From the NCBI GenBank assembly GCA_910586095.1, contig CAJUHQ010000099.1, forward strand, positions 1 through 12,913: a DNA stretch of 12,913 nucleotides, given 5' to 3'. The first letter of the stretch is position 1. The number at the start of each line of letters is the position of its first letter. Below the pieces are notes generated by a model that was not told where the DNA came from, ran no database searches, and was given only the letters and a program-made list of their open reading frames with translations. Below are positions 1 through 6,424 of this stretch, piece after piece. The translations under genes and the position numbers were made by a program. This DNA comes from an uncultured Lachnospiraceae bacterium. Its GTDB lineage: Bacteria; Bacillota; Clostridia; Lachnospirales; Lachnospiraceae.

Positions 1-1
1 A

Positions 2-466
2 CAATATACAAATGGAGAAGCACTTAGAATTTTAGGACAAACTCTTGAGATTAAAGTAATAAAAAGCGTTGCTGAGGGAATTTATTTTGATGAAAACTAT
101 CTGTATTTCCAAGTAAATGATCCCAATAATGTGAGACATATGGAACTTTTATATGAAAAATGGATCAAGTCATATCAAAGAGAGGTATTTGAGAAAATAT
201 GCCATCAAGTACATACGATTTTTCAGGAATTTGGTGTAGAATATCCTATAGTCAAAATACGATATATGAAATCACGTTGGGGCTCTTGTCAACCTTATAG
301 AGGAATTGTGATATTCAATAGTCAGTTAATCGAACTTCCATTATCTTGTATAGAATATGTGGTGACACATGAATTTGTACATTTTATTTATCCTAATCAC
401 TCAAAAGAATTTTATGCCCTGTTGACAAAATTACTACCTGAGTGGAAAACCATTCAAATGTTCTAA
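2..466 (+). CDS. YgjP-type (DUF45) zinc metallopeptidase, 5' truncated by window edge
   Basis: The reading frame is open from base 2 to the stop at 464-466, so only the C-terminal ~154 residues are visible. The ATG at 131 lies inside the domain and is not the true start. The visible part matches the YgjP/DUF45 family (COG1451), predicted zinc metalloproteases of unknown substrate. Seen: the family signature MKSRWGSC, then THEFVHF (an HExxH zinc site) followed by NHSKEFY, whose His would be the third zinc ligand. The coding sequence before base 131 reads as a plausible N-terminal beta-rich region (for example ENYLYFQVNDPNN), with no stop. The next gene follows after 79 bp on the same strand. 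Family assignment is firm; the cellular role is not known from sequence. Confidence 0.9.
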   Translation, partial: QYTNGEALRILGQTLEIKVIKSVAEGIYFDENYLYFQVNDPNNVRHMELLYEKWIKSYQREVFEKICHQVHTIFQEFGVEYPIVKIRYMKSRWGSCQPYRGIVIFNSQLIELPLSCIEYVVTHEFVHFIYPNHSKEFYALLTKLLPEWKTIQMF

Positions 467-545
467 AAATACAAAAAACATACTCTTAGAATATTTGAAT
501 GAAATTTGGTGCAAAACACATTCTAATGATAAGGAGATCATTTTG

Positions 546-1073
546 ATGGAAACTGAAAAAAATTTAGAGTATACTCATGTTCTACATACTTTTGGACCTG
601 TGTATAATGCGAATTCTAAAATATTGATCTTAGGCTCTTTGCCGTCTGTAAAGTCGCGTAAACAGCAATTTTATTACGGACATCCTCAAAATCGTTTTTG
701 GAAAGTAATCGCAACAATATTTGAAGAAAATATTCCTGAAACGATAGAAGAAAAAAGAACATTATTGTTAAAAAATCAAGTGGCATTGTGGGATGTAATA
801 GAATCGTGTGATATTATAGGATCATCTGACAGCAGCATCCGAAATGTCAAAGAAAATGATATGCGCGTTATCTTAGGACAAGCCAAAATTGAAGCAATTT
901 TATTAAATGGTTCAAAAGCATATGAATTGTTTATAAAATATTGTCAGGCCTATACCAAAAATGAAAATCTCAAACTTGTCAAATTGCCTTCCACCAGCCC
1001 AGCCAATGCAACATGGACGCTTGACAGGTTGACGCAGATATGGAAAAATGAGATAATAGCTTGCCTTAAATAA
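546..1073 (+). CDS. Hypoxanthine/deoxyinosine DNA glycosylase (UDG superfamily, family 6)
   Basis: Predicted base-excision repair enzyme of the uracil-DNA glycosylase superfamily, of the branch that removes hypoxanthine (deaminated adenine) from DNA. The 175-aa protein shows motif 1, GSLPSVKSRKQQ (residues 30-41), running into FYYGHPQNRFW (42-52), and motif 2, LPSTSPANA (147-155), near the C-terminus. The Asn in GHPQNRFW (N49) is a likely catalytic or binding residue by family analogy. The frame is open to an ATG at 495, but AAGGAG at 531-536 sits 9 nt before the ATG at 546, and homology begins only with HTFGPVYN, so 546 is preferred. It lies between the metallopeptidase and the phosphatase gene on the same strand. 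The family call is strong; exact substrate range (inosine, uracil, xanthine) is inferred. Confidence 0.9.
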   Translation: METEKNLEYTHVLHTFGPVYNANSKILILGSLPSVKSRKQQFYYGHPQNRFWKVIATIFEENIPETIEEKRTLLLKNQVALWDVIESCDIIGSSDSSIRNVKENDMRVILGQAKIEAILLNGSKAYELFIKYCQAYTKNENLKLVKLPSTSPANATWTLDRLTQIWKNEIIACLK

Positions 1074-1089
1074 TGATGGTTTATATAAA
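1061..1089 (+). promoter_or_regulatory. Putative sigma-A promoter for the phosphatase gene
   Basis: TTGCCT (1061-1066), 17 bp, then TATAAA (1084-1089). The two boxes match the consensus at 4/6 and 5/6 with ideal spacing. It overlaps the end of the glycosylase gene and lies about 45 bp upstream of the phosphatase start. Confidence 0.4.
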
Positions 1090-1132
1090 ATGATTCTGAC
1101 TAAAATAAAAGGTGGAAGGGAGTTTAGAAACT

Positions 1133-1891
1133 ATGACAGAAGAGCAGATATTAGAAAAAATAGTCGAAATTGTATACGAATGTGGAGAGATTTTGTGTGG
1201 TGCAGATAGAACAAAAACGCAGATTGATGAAAAATCAGGGCATGCCAACTTTGTCACTATATATGATAAAAAAGTACAGGAAAAACTTCAGAAACAATTG
1301 CTTATGGTGTTGCCTGAAGCCGTGTTTATAGGTGAGGAGGAAGAAAATCATGCTCCTGTAGAAAAAGGCTATGCCTTTATTGTCGATCCAATAGATGGCA
1401 CTACAAATTTTATCAAAGATTATCATGTCAGTGCGATTTCTGTAGGCCTTATAAAAGATGGGCAACCATATATAGGAGTAGTATATAATCCATATCTTAG
1501 AGAATTGTTCACTGCCATAAAAGGAAAAGGCGCTTTTCTAAATCAAAAAAATATACATGTATCTACACAACCTCTCGAAAATGGAATTGTATTGTTTGGT
1601 ACAGCACCTTATTATAAAGAGCTGAATCGGACTTCATTCGATATGGCATATGCCTATTTCACAAAAGCTCTTGATATCAGAAGAAGTGGTTCGGCTGCTA
1701 TAGATTTATGTAATATTGCGGCTGGAAGAGCAGAGCTATTTTTTGAATTGCGACTTAGTCCATGGGATTATGCGGCAGGAGCTCTTATTGTGGAGGAGGC
1801 TGGCGGTGTTGTGACTCAGACCGACGGAGCAAACATTACATTTAATGAAGGTTGTAGTATTCTTGCTACCAATGCAGTGTGCAGAAACTAG
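1133..1891 (+). CDS. Inositol monophosphatase family protein (SuhB/IMPase-like)
   Basis: Mg2+-dependent cytosolic phosphatase of the IMPase/FIG-type superfamily; the physiological substrate (inositol phosphate, fructose-1,6-bisphosphate, PAP) cannot be told from sequence. Metal-site motifs are all present: GEEEE (residues 67-71), DPIDGTTNF (85-93) and SPWDYAAGALIVEEAGG (209-225). The length of 252 aa is typical. A GTG at 1112 would add seven residues, but AAGGGAG (1116-1122) sits 10 nt before the ATG at 1133 and overlaps the GTG-initiated start, so the ATG is chosen. The stop is 86 bp upstream of the Fur-family gene, which may be co-transcribed. Confidence 0.92.
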   Translation: MTEEQILEKIVEIVYECGEILCGADRTKTQIDEKSGHANFVTIYDKKVQEKLQKQLLMVLPEAVFIGEEEENHAPVEKGYAFIVDPIDGTTNFIKDYHVSAISVGLIKDGQPYIGVVYNPYLRELFTAIKGKGAFLNQKNIHVSTQPLENGIVLFGTAPYYKELNRTSFDMAYAYFTKALDIRRSGSAAIDLCNIAAGRAELFFELRLSPWDYAAGALIVEEAGGVVTQTDGANITFNEGCSILATNAVCRN

Positions 1892-1977
1892 TGTGCTGGC
1901 TATCTAGTAATAATGATAAGCCTGCTGAACCATTCGTCAATCAATATTCTAGATTTAACTTTAAGAGAGGCAAGAAC

Positions 1978-2430
1978 ATGCAGGAAAACCAGCAGACAAA
2001 AAAGTACCACACTAAGAATAAAGATGCTATTATGGCATATTTAGAACTGCACAAAGACCATAGCTTCAGCGCTTATGATGTCAACGAATACATGCAATCA
2101 AAGGGAATACAAGTTAATCTAACTACAATTTATCGCAATCTTGACAGGCTTACAGAAAGTGGAATTGTGATGAAATACAAGACAGCAGAAGATGAATGTT
2201 GTCGTTATCAATGTGCAAAACCCCAATCTCAATGTCACGAACATATTCATATGCAATGCAGGGAGTGTGGTCGAATTCTTCATATGGAGTGTCACTTTAT
2301 GGAGGAAATCACAGCACATTTATATGAACATCACGGATTCTCCTTAGAATGTACAGGATCTGTACTTATGGGAATTTGTGAGGAATGTAATACAACGAGA
2401 ACTTCTAAGATAGAAAAAAACACAACCTAA
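1978..2430 (+). CDS. Fur-family metalloregulator (Fur/Zur/PerR type)
   Basis: Predicted DNA-binding repressor that uses a bound metal as corepressor. The 150-aa protein has an N-terminal winged helix with the recognition segment TTIYRNLDRL (49-58) and a C-terminal metal-binding dimerisation domain with HEHIH (87-91). Two CxxC pairs, CREC (94-97) and CEEC (134-137), form the usual structural zinc site. An extra Cys at C105 (HMECHF) is present. Which metal it senses is unclear: the Cys-rich C-terminus and His cluster are compatible with Zur or Fur. The frame runs back to an ATG at 1879 inside the preceding gene, but AAGAGAGG (1963-1970) with a 7-nt spacer selects 1978, and the extra 33 residues lack family similarity. 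A Fur-box-like site at 4395-4417 is a candidate target. Confidence 0.9.
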   Translation: MQENQQTKKYHTKNKDAIMAYLELHKDHSFSAYDVNEYMQSKGIQVNLTTIYRNLDRLTESGIVMKYKTAEDECCRYQCAKPQSQCHEHIHMQCRECGRILHMECHFMEEITAHLYEHHGFSLECTGSVLMGICEECNTTRTSKIEKNTT

Positions 2431-2507
2431 TACCTTCTATATTTCTTTATATAAAATCAGAACAAAAGTACACAGTTATTAAAATAATCGATGAAGGGAG
2501 ACTTTTT

Positions 2508-3023
2508 ATGGAGCGATGGGATATTTATGATTCAGACAAAAAGCGTACAGGCCGTACAATGAAAAAGAATGATTGGTGTTTAAAAGAAGGAGAATATCAT
2601 TTGACTGTACTGGGGATTGTACAACATCGGAATGGACGTTTTCTCATTACAAAGCGTGTTATGACAAAGGCATGGGCTCCTGGATGGTGGGAAGTTTCAG
2701 GAGGTGCCGCACAGGCAGGTGAAGATTCAAAGGATGCAGTGATTAGAGAAGTCAAAGAAGAGACAGGACTAGATGTATCAGAGTGGGATGGTGGCTATCT
2801 ATTTAGCTATAAAAGAGAAAATCCCAACGAAGGGGATAATTACTTCGTGGATATATATCGTTTTGTATCCGATTTTGATGAAGCAGATATTCATTTACAG
2901 ACAGATGAGACAGACGGATATTTGCTTGCTACATTAGAGGAAATCGAAGAATTTGCCAAACAGGGAATATTTTTGCACTATGACAGCATAAAGGAGGCAT
3001 TCAAAACTGTAGTAGCATTTTAG
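2508..3023 (+). CDS. Nudix hydrolase
   Basis: Cytosolic pyrophosphohydrolase acting on nucleoside-diphosphate-linked or related substrates. The full Nudix box is present: G66, E72, then REVKEETGL (80-88), which satisfies GX5EX7REUXEEXGU. The N-terminus (ERWDIYDSDKKRTGRT) is the lead-in seen in the Nudix subgroup related in sequence to isopentenyl-diphosphate isomerase, but the protein carries the hydrolase box, so isomerase activity is not implied. The length of 171 aa is normal. AAGGGAG (2494-2500) with a 7-nt spacer supports the ATG. Upstream (2431-2507) is AT-rich without a clear -35 element. Substrate cannot be assigned. Confidence 0.92.
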   Translation: MERWDIYDSDKKRTGRTMKKNDWCLKEGEYHLTVLGIVQHRNGRFLITKRVMTKAWAPGWWEVSGGAAQAGEDSKDAVIREVKEETGLDVSEWDGGYLFSYKRENPNEGDNYFVDIYRFVSDFDEADIHLQTDETDGYLLATLEEIEEFAKQGIFLHYDSIKEAFKTVVAF

Positions 3024-3061
3024 AGTGGCAAAGTTTTGTGTACTAAAATCCTTTTCTATGT

Positions 3062-3108
3062 TATAATAAACAATCACAATCTTTTCATTTATTACAAAAT
3101 GATTGTGA
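3062..3108 (+). promoter_or_regulatory. -10 box and downstream inverted repeat ahead of the secreted protein
   Basis: A perfect TATAAT lies at 3062-3067 but lacks a good -35 at 17-18 bp. Just downstream are the perfect 8-bp arms TCACAATC (3074-3081) and GATTGTGA (3101-3108), separated by 19 bp. They could be an operator with two half-sites or a 5'-UTR hairpin. The promoter call rests mainly on the -10 box. Confidence 0.35.
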
Positions 3109-3149
3109 CATACCAATTCATAATAATGTACAAGTATAAGGAGGGTAAA

Positions 3150-3848
3150 ATGAAACAATTAAACAAATTTTTAGCAGGATTGATAATGTGTATGTCTATA
3201 CTATTGATTGTACCTGCTACAAACGTAACAGCGGCAGAATACACAGTGACAGAGGTAGAGGCAGTACTTTATACAAATGAAAATACCACTATATTAGCAG
3301 ATGCTGATCTCAATACTGTCGTGTTGCCTACAATAGATCCAAACCTGCCAATACAGGTGACAGGAATTACAAGCAATGGATTTTTCCGTATTAATCTAGG
3401 TGGCCAAACATTTTACATACCTGGTATAGGGCTGAGTGATAAAAATCTTAATGACAACAATACCTCTTCAAACAGCAATCAAATCTATGAAGTTATGATT
3501 GCGCAGAAGGCTGTATTTCCTGAGGGGATGCATTGGACTAATGATAATTACTATGCTTGGAAAGGTGGTATATATACAGGAGGATTTGGCTGTGCAGGAT
3601 TTGCGTTTGCAGTGAGCGATGCTGCATTTGGCGATGCTCCAGCACGAATACACTATGATTATACCAATATTCAAGTGGGAGATATCCTTAGAATCAACAA
3701 TGATACCCACTCTGTAATTGTACTTGAAGTAAAAGAAAATTCTGTGGTTGTCGCGGAAGGAAACTACAATTCTTCTATTCACTGGGGACGTGAAATTCCA
3801 AAATCAAAATTAGTAGATCCATCTAGCTATATTATGACGCGCTATTAA
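3150..3848 (+). CDS. Secreted protein with SH3-like segment and NlpC/P60-like Cys-His domain
   Basis: Predicted exported, probably cell-wall-associated protein of 232 aa. Residues 1-29 are a signal peptide: Lys near the start, hydrophobic core LAGLIMCMSILLIV, and a likely cut near NVTAA. Residues ~30-92 resemble a bacterial SH3-like domain (EAVLYTNENTTIL... ending FYIPGIGL). A low-complexity Asn/Ser linker (~97-111) follows. The C-terminal half has the order expected of a papain-like/NlpC-P60 fold: GGFGCAGFAF (C148), NNDTHSVIVLEV (H187), then VVAEGNYN (E203/N205) as the possible third polar residue, and a closing HWGREIP. AAGGAGGG (3138-3145) selects this ATG over upstream in-frame ATGs, which would bury the signal peptide. 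A role in peptidoglycan hydrolysis or amide cleavage is inferred; the substrate is unknown. Confidence 0.75.
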   Translation: MKQLNKFLAGLIMCMSILLIVPATNVTAAEYTVTEVEAVLYTNENTTILADADLNTVVLPTIDPNLPIQVTGITSNGFFRINLGGQTFYIPGIGLSDKNLNDNNTSSNSNQIYEVMIAQKAVFPEGMHWTNDNYYAWKGGIYTGGFGCAGFAFAVSDAAFGDAPARIHYDYTNIQVGDILRINNDTHSVIVLEVKENSVVVAEGNYNSSIHWGREIPKSKLVDPSSYIMTRY

Positions 3849-4367
3849 ATTCTATATATTTTATGTTTTGCTTCTTTTTTCAAAAATATATCCATAGAAA
3901 AGAACGCTTATAAACATATTATAAAAATACTACATAAATATAGGTAACTCTTTTATAAATCATCCTCCTTGAAAAGCTATTAAGTGTATGGAGGCATTAT
4001 AGAAAGAGGACTAGTAGACATACTTTTTTGAAAAGAGTGATTTTTTTATTCACTTGATGTAACCATTCAGCTAATTACTGAATGGTTACAAAGTATGATA
4101 GTCCAACAAGATCTATAGAATGTATTTTAGCAGAAATTTATACCATGTATCCGAATTTTTTATATACATTAAACAAATACAGTAAATAAAACAGTAAAAA
4201 TAAAAGATCTATTTATAGATTGATACAAATTCTTGATATTATATAGAATAAAAAAGAAATGAAGCGTGTTTTTACACCCATGATATGGGAGTTAAAGGCA
4301 TACTTCTTTTTTTAATTGTTATGTATGCTCATTTCATAATAATGATGTCATATACTTTTAAAACTAT
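3849..4367. other. Non-coding intergenic stretch, AT-rich with scattered palindromes
   Basis: No open frame with a ribosome binding site was found. No clear terminator follows the secreted-protein gene; the best candidate is an A/T-only pairing, ATATATTTT (3854-3862) with AAAATATAT (3883-3891). The notable content is the folded element at 4008-4104 and a small perfect palindrome, ATCTAT-TT-ATAGAT (4207-4220). Around 4250-4312 an A-rich arm could pair with a T-rich arm enclosing a CCCAT-GAT-ATGGG hairpin (4277-4289); this resembles a weak terminator or leader but is not convincing. Confidence 0.5.
4008..4104. other. 97-bp multi-hairpin element, possible structured RNA or small MITE
   Basis: The ends pair as GGACTA (4008-4013) with TAGTCC (4099-4104). 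After short bulges CATACTTT (4019-4026) pairs with AAAGTATG (4090-4097). Inside lies a weak hairpin (AGTGA/TCACT around a T-run) and a perfect 13-bp stem, TGTAACCATTCAG (4058-4070) with CTGAATGGTTACA (4078-4090), around a 7-nt loop; one base is shared with the outer stem. The layout looks like a three-way junction. No U-run follows on either strand, so it is not a plain terminator, and no clear target-site duplication flanks it. Confidence 0.5.
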
Positions 4368-4417
4368 TTGTAGAGAATTTATATTTTTGGTATAATAATG
4401 ATAGTGAGTGTCATTAT
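4368..4417 (+). promoter_or_regulatory. Sigma-A promoter with overlapping Fur-box-like operator
   Basis: TTGTAG (4368-4373), 17 bp, then a perfect TATAAT (4391-4396). Overlapping the -10 box is a 23-bp palindrome at 4395-4417 with perfect 7-bp outer arms ATAATGA and TCATTAT; 9 of 11 symmetric positions pair. Its core TGATAGTGAGTGTCA (4399-4413) matches the 7-1-7 Fur box TGATAATnATTATCA at 11 of 14 positions. A repressor bound here would occlude RNA polymerase. The first gene downstream is the Memo/AMMECR1 fusion, about 330 bp away. Confidence 0.6.
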
Positions 4418-4744
4418 AAAAAGTAGAGAATAATTGTCCAATTACCTTATAGCAAAATCAGTATGCGACCTATCTGACAATTATAGTAAACGTACATCAT
4501 ACTCAATCTGCCATTTGACAGGCCGTATGGCCATTCATATTATGAAAGTTGAAGACTTTCATAATAAAATATTATATAGTTTATAGTCTGCGAGGTAAAA
4601 AGAAACATAACCATAACTACATCGTAACTTAAATCAGCAAGAAAACTTGTCCAAATATAAGTCAAACCGTTTACTACTATATAGAAAATTTTGTAAATCT
4701 AATGCTTAAGATTTGCAGGTTATAGAAAGGATATGATTACTAAT
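4418..4744 (+). other. Hairpin-rich putative 5' leader or small-RNA region upstream of the Memo/AMMECR1 gene
   Basis: No credible gene is present; the longest start-to-stop frame noticed (ATG at 4527) is about 19 codons without a ribosome binding site. Structure includes long-range arms ATAATTGTC (4430-4438) and GACAATTAT (4476-4484), a GGCC-GTAT-GGCC hairpin (4521-4532), a perfect 12-bp stem at 4538-4549/4555-4566 with loop TGAAG, and a hairpin at 4693-4700/4709-4716 about 10 nt before the ribosome binding site. None has a trailing U-run. I do not recognise a known riboswitch motif here. Confidence 0.4.
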
Positions 4745-6127
4745 ATGGGAATAATAGGTGCATTTATGGTTCCACATCCTCCTTTAATTATACCAGAGAT
4801 TGGAATGGGTGAAGAACAAAGGATTCAAAAAACAATAGATGCTTATCAAAAAGTTGCACGCAAAATTGGTGAGCAACAACCAGAAACTATTGTGCTAATT
4901 TCACCTCATCAAACATTGTATGCCGATTATTTTCACATTTCGCCCGCAAAGAACGCAAAAGGTGATTTTGGTCGATTTGGTGTAGAAAAAACAGTAATGG
5001 AAGTTACCTACGATACTGTGTTTGTTACAGAATTAGAAAAATTGGCAGAAAAAAGAAAGCTACCAGCAGGAACATTAGGTGAGCGCGAAAAAAAGTTAGA
5101 TCATGGAACAATGGTTCCTTTATATTTTGTGAATCAATATTGGCAAAACTATCTTCTTGTGAGAGTAGGACTTTCTGGATTGCCTTTCATTAAGCATTAT
5201 GAATTAGGACAATACATTAAAGAAATTGCCGAAACGCTAAACAGACGTACGGTAATTATAGCTAGTGGTGATCTTTCACATCGACTAAAAGAAGACGGAC
5301 CTTATGGATATTGCAAAGAAGGCCCCATATATGATAGACAAATCATGGAAATTATGGAAACAGGTAATTTTGAAAAGCTTTTAGAATTTTCTGAGGATTT
5401 TTGTGAAAAGGCAGGAGAGTGTGGGCATCGTTCTTTTATTATAATGGCAGGCGCATTAGATGAAACAAAAGTTGTTGCCAATTCACTGTCTTATGAAGGT
5501 CCATTTGGTGTGGGTTATGGTATTTGTACCTATGAAACACAAGGAAAAGATGATGAACGCGATTTTAAAAGGCAATATGAAAAGTTGCAAAGACAGCATA
5601 TTGCAGAAAAAAGAAAGCTGGAGGATGATTACGTTCGACTTGCTCGTATGACTGTTGAGGAATACACTCGAACAGGCAGAAAACCTCAATTGCCTAGCGG
5701 ACTTCCTGAAGAATTGTATCAGCAACGTGCCGGAGTTTTTGTATCTATTAAAGAGAACAGTAGGCTTCGTGGCTGTATTGGAACAATACAAGCCATACAA
5801 GCGTCTATAGCAGAGGAAATTATAGAAAATGCAATCAGTGCTTGTTCCCGTGATCCTAGATTTGATCCAATAGAACCAGAAGAATTGGAGCGCTTGACAA
5901 TTAGTATTGATGTGTTGGGTGATACTGAAAAAATTACTTCTGTAGAGATGCTTGACGTAAAGCGATATGGTGTGATTGTAACAAAAGGACGTAAACGTGG
6001 ACTGTTACTTCCCAATCTAGAGGGAGTAGACACCATAGACAAACAGATTGCAATTGCAAAGCAAAAGGCAGGAATTCGTCTAGATGAGGACGTAGAACTA
6101 GAACGATTTGAAGTTGTTCGACATTAA
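4745..6127 (+). CDS. AmmeMemoRadiSam fusion protein: Memo/LigB-like domain plus AMMECR1 domain
   Basis: Two-domain protein combining partners A and B of the AmmeMemoRadiSam system, whose biochemical function is still poorly defined. Counting from the ATG at 4733, the N-terminal ~265 residues are Memo / class III extradiol dioxygenase (LigB)-like with MVPHPP (H15), ISPHQ (H59), LDHGTM (H124), SGDLSH (H183) and AGECGHRS (C230, H232). H15, H59, H183 and C230 line up with human MEMO1 H49, H81, H192 and C244, the metal/active-site pocket. A charged, probably helical linker (~270-300) leads to an AMMECR1 domain with its hallmark LRGCIG (345-350). Start choice is uncertain: GAAAGGA (4725-4731) is almost touching the ATG at 4733 and 13 nt from that at 4745; the family N-terminus and spacing favour 4745. 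The radical SAM partner lies 297 bp downstream. Confidence 0.9.
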   Translation: MGIIGAFMVPHPPLIIPEIGMGEEQRIQKTIDAYQKVARKIGEQQPETIVLISPHQTLYADYFHISPAKNAKGDFGRFGVEKTVMEVTYDTVFVTELEKLAEKRKLPAGTLGEREKKLDHGTMVPLYFVNQYWQNYLLVRVGLSGLPFIKHYELGQYIKEIAETLNRRTVIIASGDLSHRLKEDGPYGYCKEGPIYDRQIMEIMETGNFEKLLEFSEDFCEKAGECGHRSFIIMAGALDETKVVANSLSYEGPFGVGYGICTYETQGKDDERDFKRQYEKLQRQHIAEKRKLEDDYVRLARMTVEEYTRTGRKPQLPSGLPEELYQQRAGVFVSIKENSRLRGCIGTIQAIQASIAEEIIENAISACSRDPRFDPIEPEELERLTISIDVLGDTEKITSVEMLDVKRYGVIVTKGRKRGLLLPNLEGVDTIDKQIAIAKQKAGIRLDEDVELERFEVVRH

Positions 6128-6135
6128 TGTGAACA

Positions 6136-6222
6136 AAACATTAAGAAACACTAAGGCGTCAAAAAACGCCGTCTAAGAGTTTCTAAATGTTTAGAAAAAT
6201 GCCAAAAACAGGCATTTTTCAT
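6136..6222. repeat. Palindromic intergenic repeat, copy 1 (87 bp)
   Basis: Nearly identical to 6265-6351 (86/87, T at 6172 versus C at 6301). It contains an imperfect long hairpin whose outer arms are AAACATT and AATGTTT, with further pairing AGAAAC/GTTTCT and a GGCG...CGCC tip around an A-run (6136-6192). A second perfect hairpin at 6194-6220 follows. It begins 8 bp after the stop codon of the upstream gene. Confidence 0.92.
6194..6220 (+). terminator. Terminator-like hairpin in repeat copy 1
   Basis: GAAAAATGCC (6194-6203), loop AAAAACA, GGCATTTTTC (6211-6220), a perfect 10-bp stem. The 3' arm ends in five T's, and the 5' arm's A-run gives a T-run on the other strand too, so it could act in both directions. 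The G+C core is short, so strength is uncertain. Confidence 0.6.
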
Positions 6223-6232
6223 TCTGATAAGA

Positions 6233-6251
6233 GATTCCGTAAAGCGGAATC
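6233..6251. repeat. Small palindrome shared with the right end of the window
   Basis: GATTCCG-TAAAG-CGGAATC is a perfect 7-bp stem in the 42-bp spacer between the two 87-bp copies. The reverse complement of 6231-6255 matches 12710-12734 at 22 of 25 bases, so the same module occurs in both intergenic regions in opposite orientation. Confidence 0.75.
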
Positions 6252-6264
6252 ATGGAAATTAGTG

Positions 6265-6351
6265 AAACATTAAGAAACACTAAGGCGTCAAAAAACGCCG
6301 CCTAAGAGTTTCTAAATGTTTAGAAAAATGCCAAAAACAGGCATTTTTCAT
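6265..6351. repeat. Palindromic intergenic repeat, copy 2 (87 bp)
   Basis: Second copy, starting 129 bp after the first, with one base difference. It carries the same long imperfect hairpin and the same 3' hairpin, and ends about 70 bp before the radical SAM start codon. Confidence 0.92.
6323..6349 (+). terminator. Terminator-like hairpin in repeat copy 2
   Basis: Same 10-bp stem, 7-nt loop and T-rich 3' arm as in copy 1. Two in series lie between the Memo/AMMECR1 and radical SAM genes, so transcription from the upstream promoter is expected to be reduced before the second gene. Confidence 0.6.
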
Positions 6352-6424
6352 CATGATTGGTACGCTCGTCAAAGCCGCCAAAGGGAGTTCGTATAAATTT
6401 GAATCGTATACAAGAGGTATAACA

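Noticed and set aside
131..133. ATG as start of the first gene
   Set aside because: The frame is open to the window edge and the upstream residues continue the domain; the gene is truncated by the window, not started here.
495..545. Extended N-terminus of the DNA glycosylase
   Set aside because: No ribosome binding site at 495, while AAGGAG precedes the ATG at 546 with good spacing.
1235..1465. Minus-strand open frame inside the phosphatase gene
   Set aside because: It lies opposite a gene with intact catalytic motifs and has no recognisable domain.
1879..1977. N-terminal extension of the Fur-family protein overlapping the phosphatase gene
   Set aside because: The extra residues lack family similarity and a ribosome binding site marks the ATG at 1978.
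4277..4303. Purine-riboswitch-like word ATGATATGGG with flanking hairpins
   Set aside because: The surrounding stems and loop-loop sequences of a purine riboswitch are missing and no gene follows within 400 bp.
4538..4566. Intrinsic terminator upstream of the Memo/AMMECR1 gene
   Set aside because: The 12-bp stem is strong but is followed by an A-rich stretch instead of a U-run.
5483..6042. Minus-strand open frames opposite the AMMECR1 domain
   Set aside because: Opposite a well-supported coding region and without domain similarity.
6136..6351. Insertion sequence remnant
   Set aside because: No transposase frame and no terminal repeats enclosing a coding region; the block is better described as small palindromic repeats.
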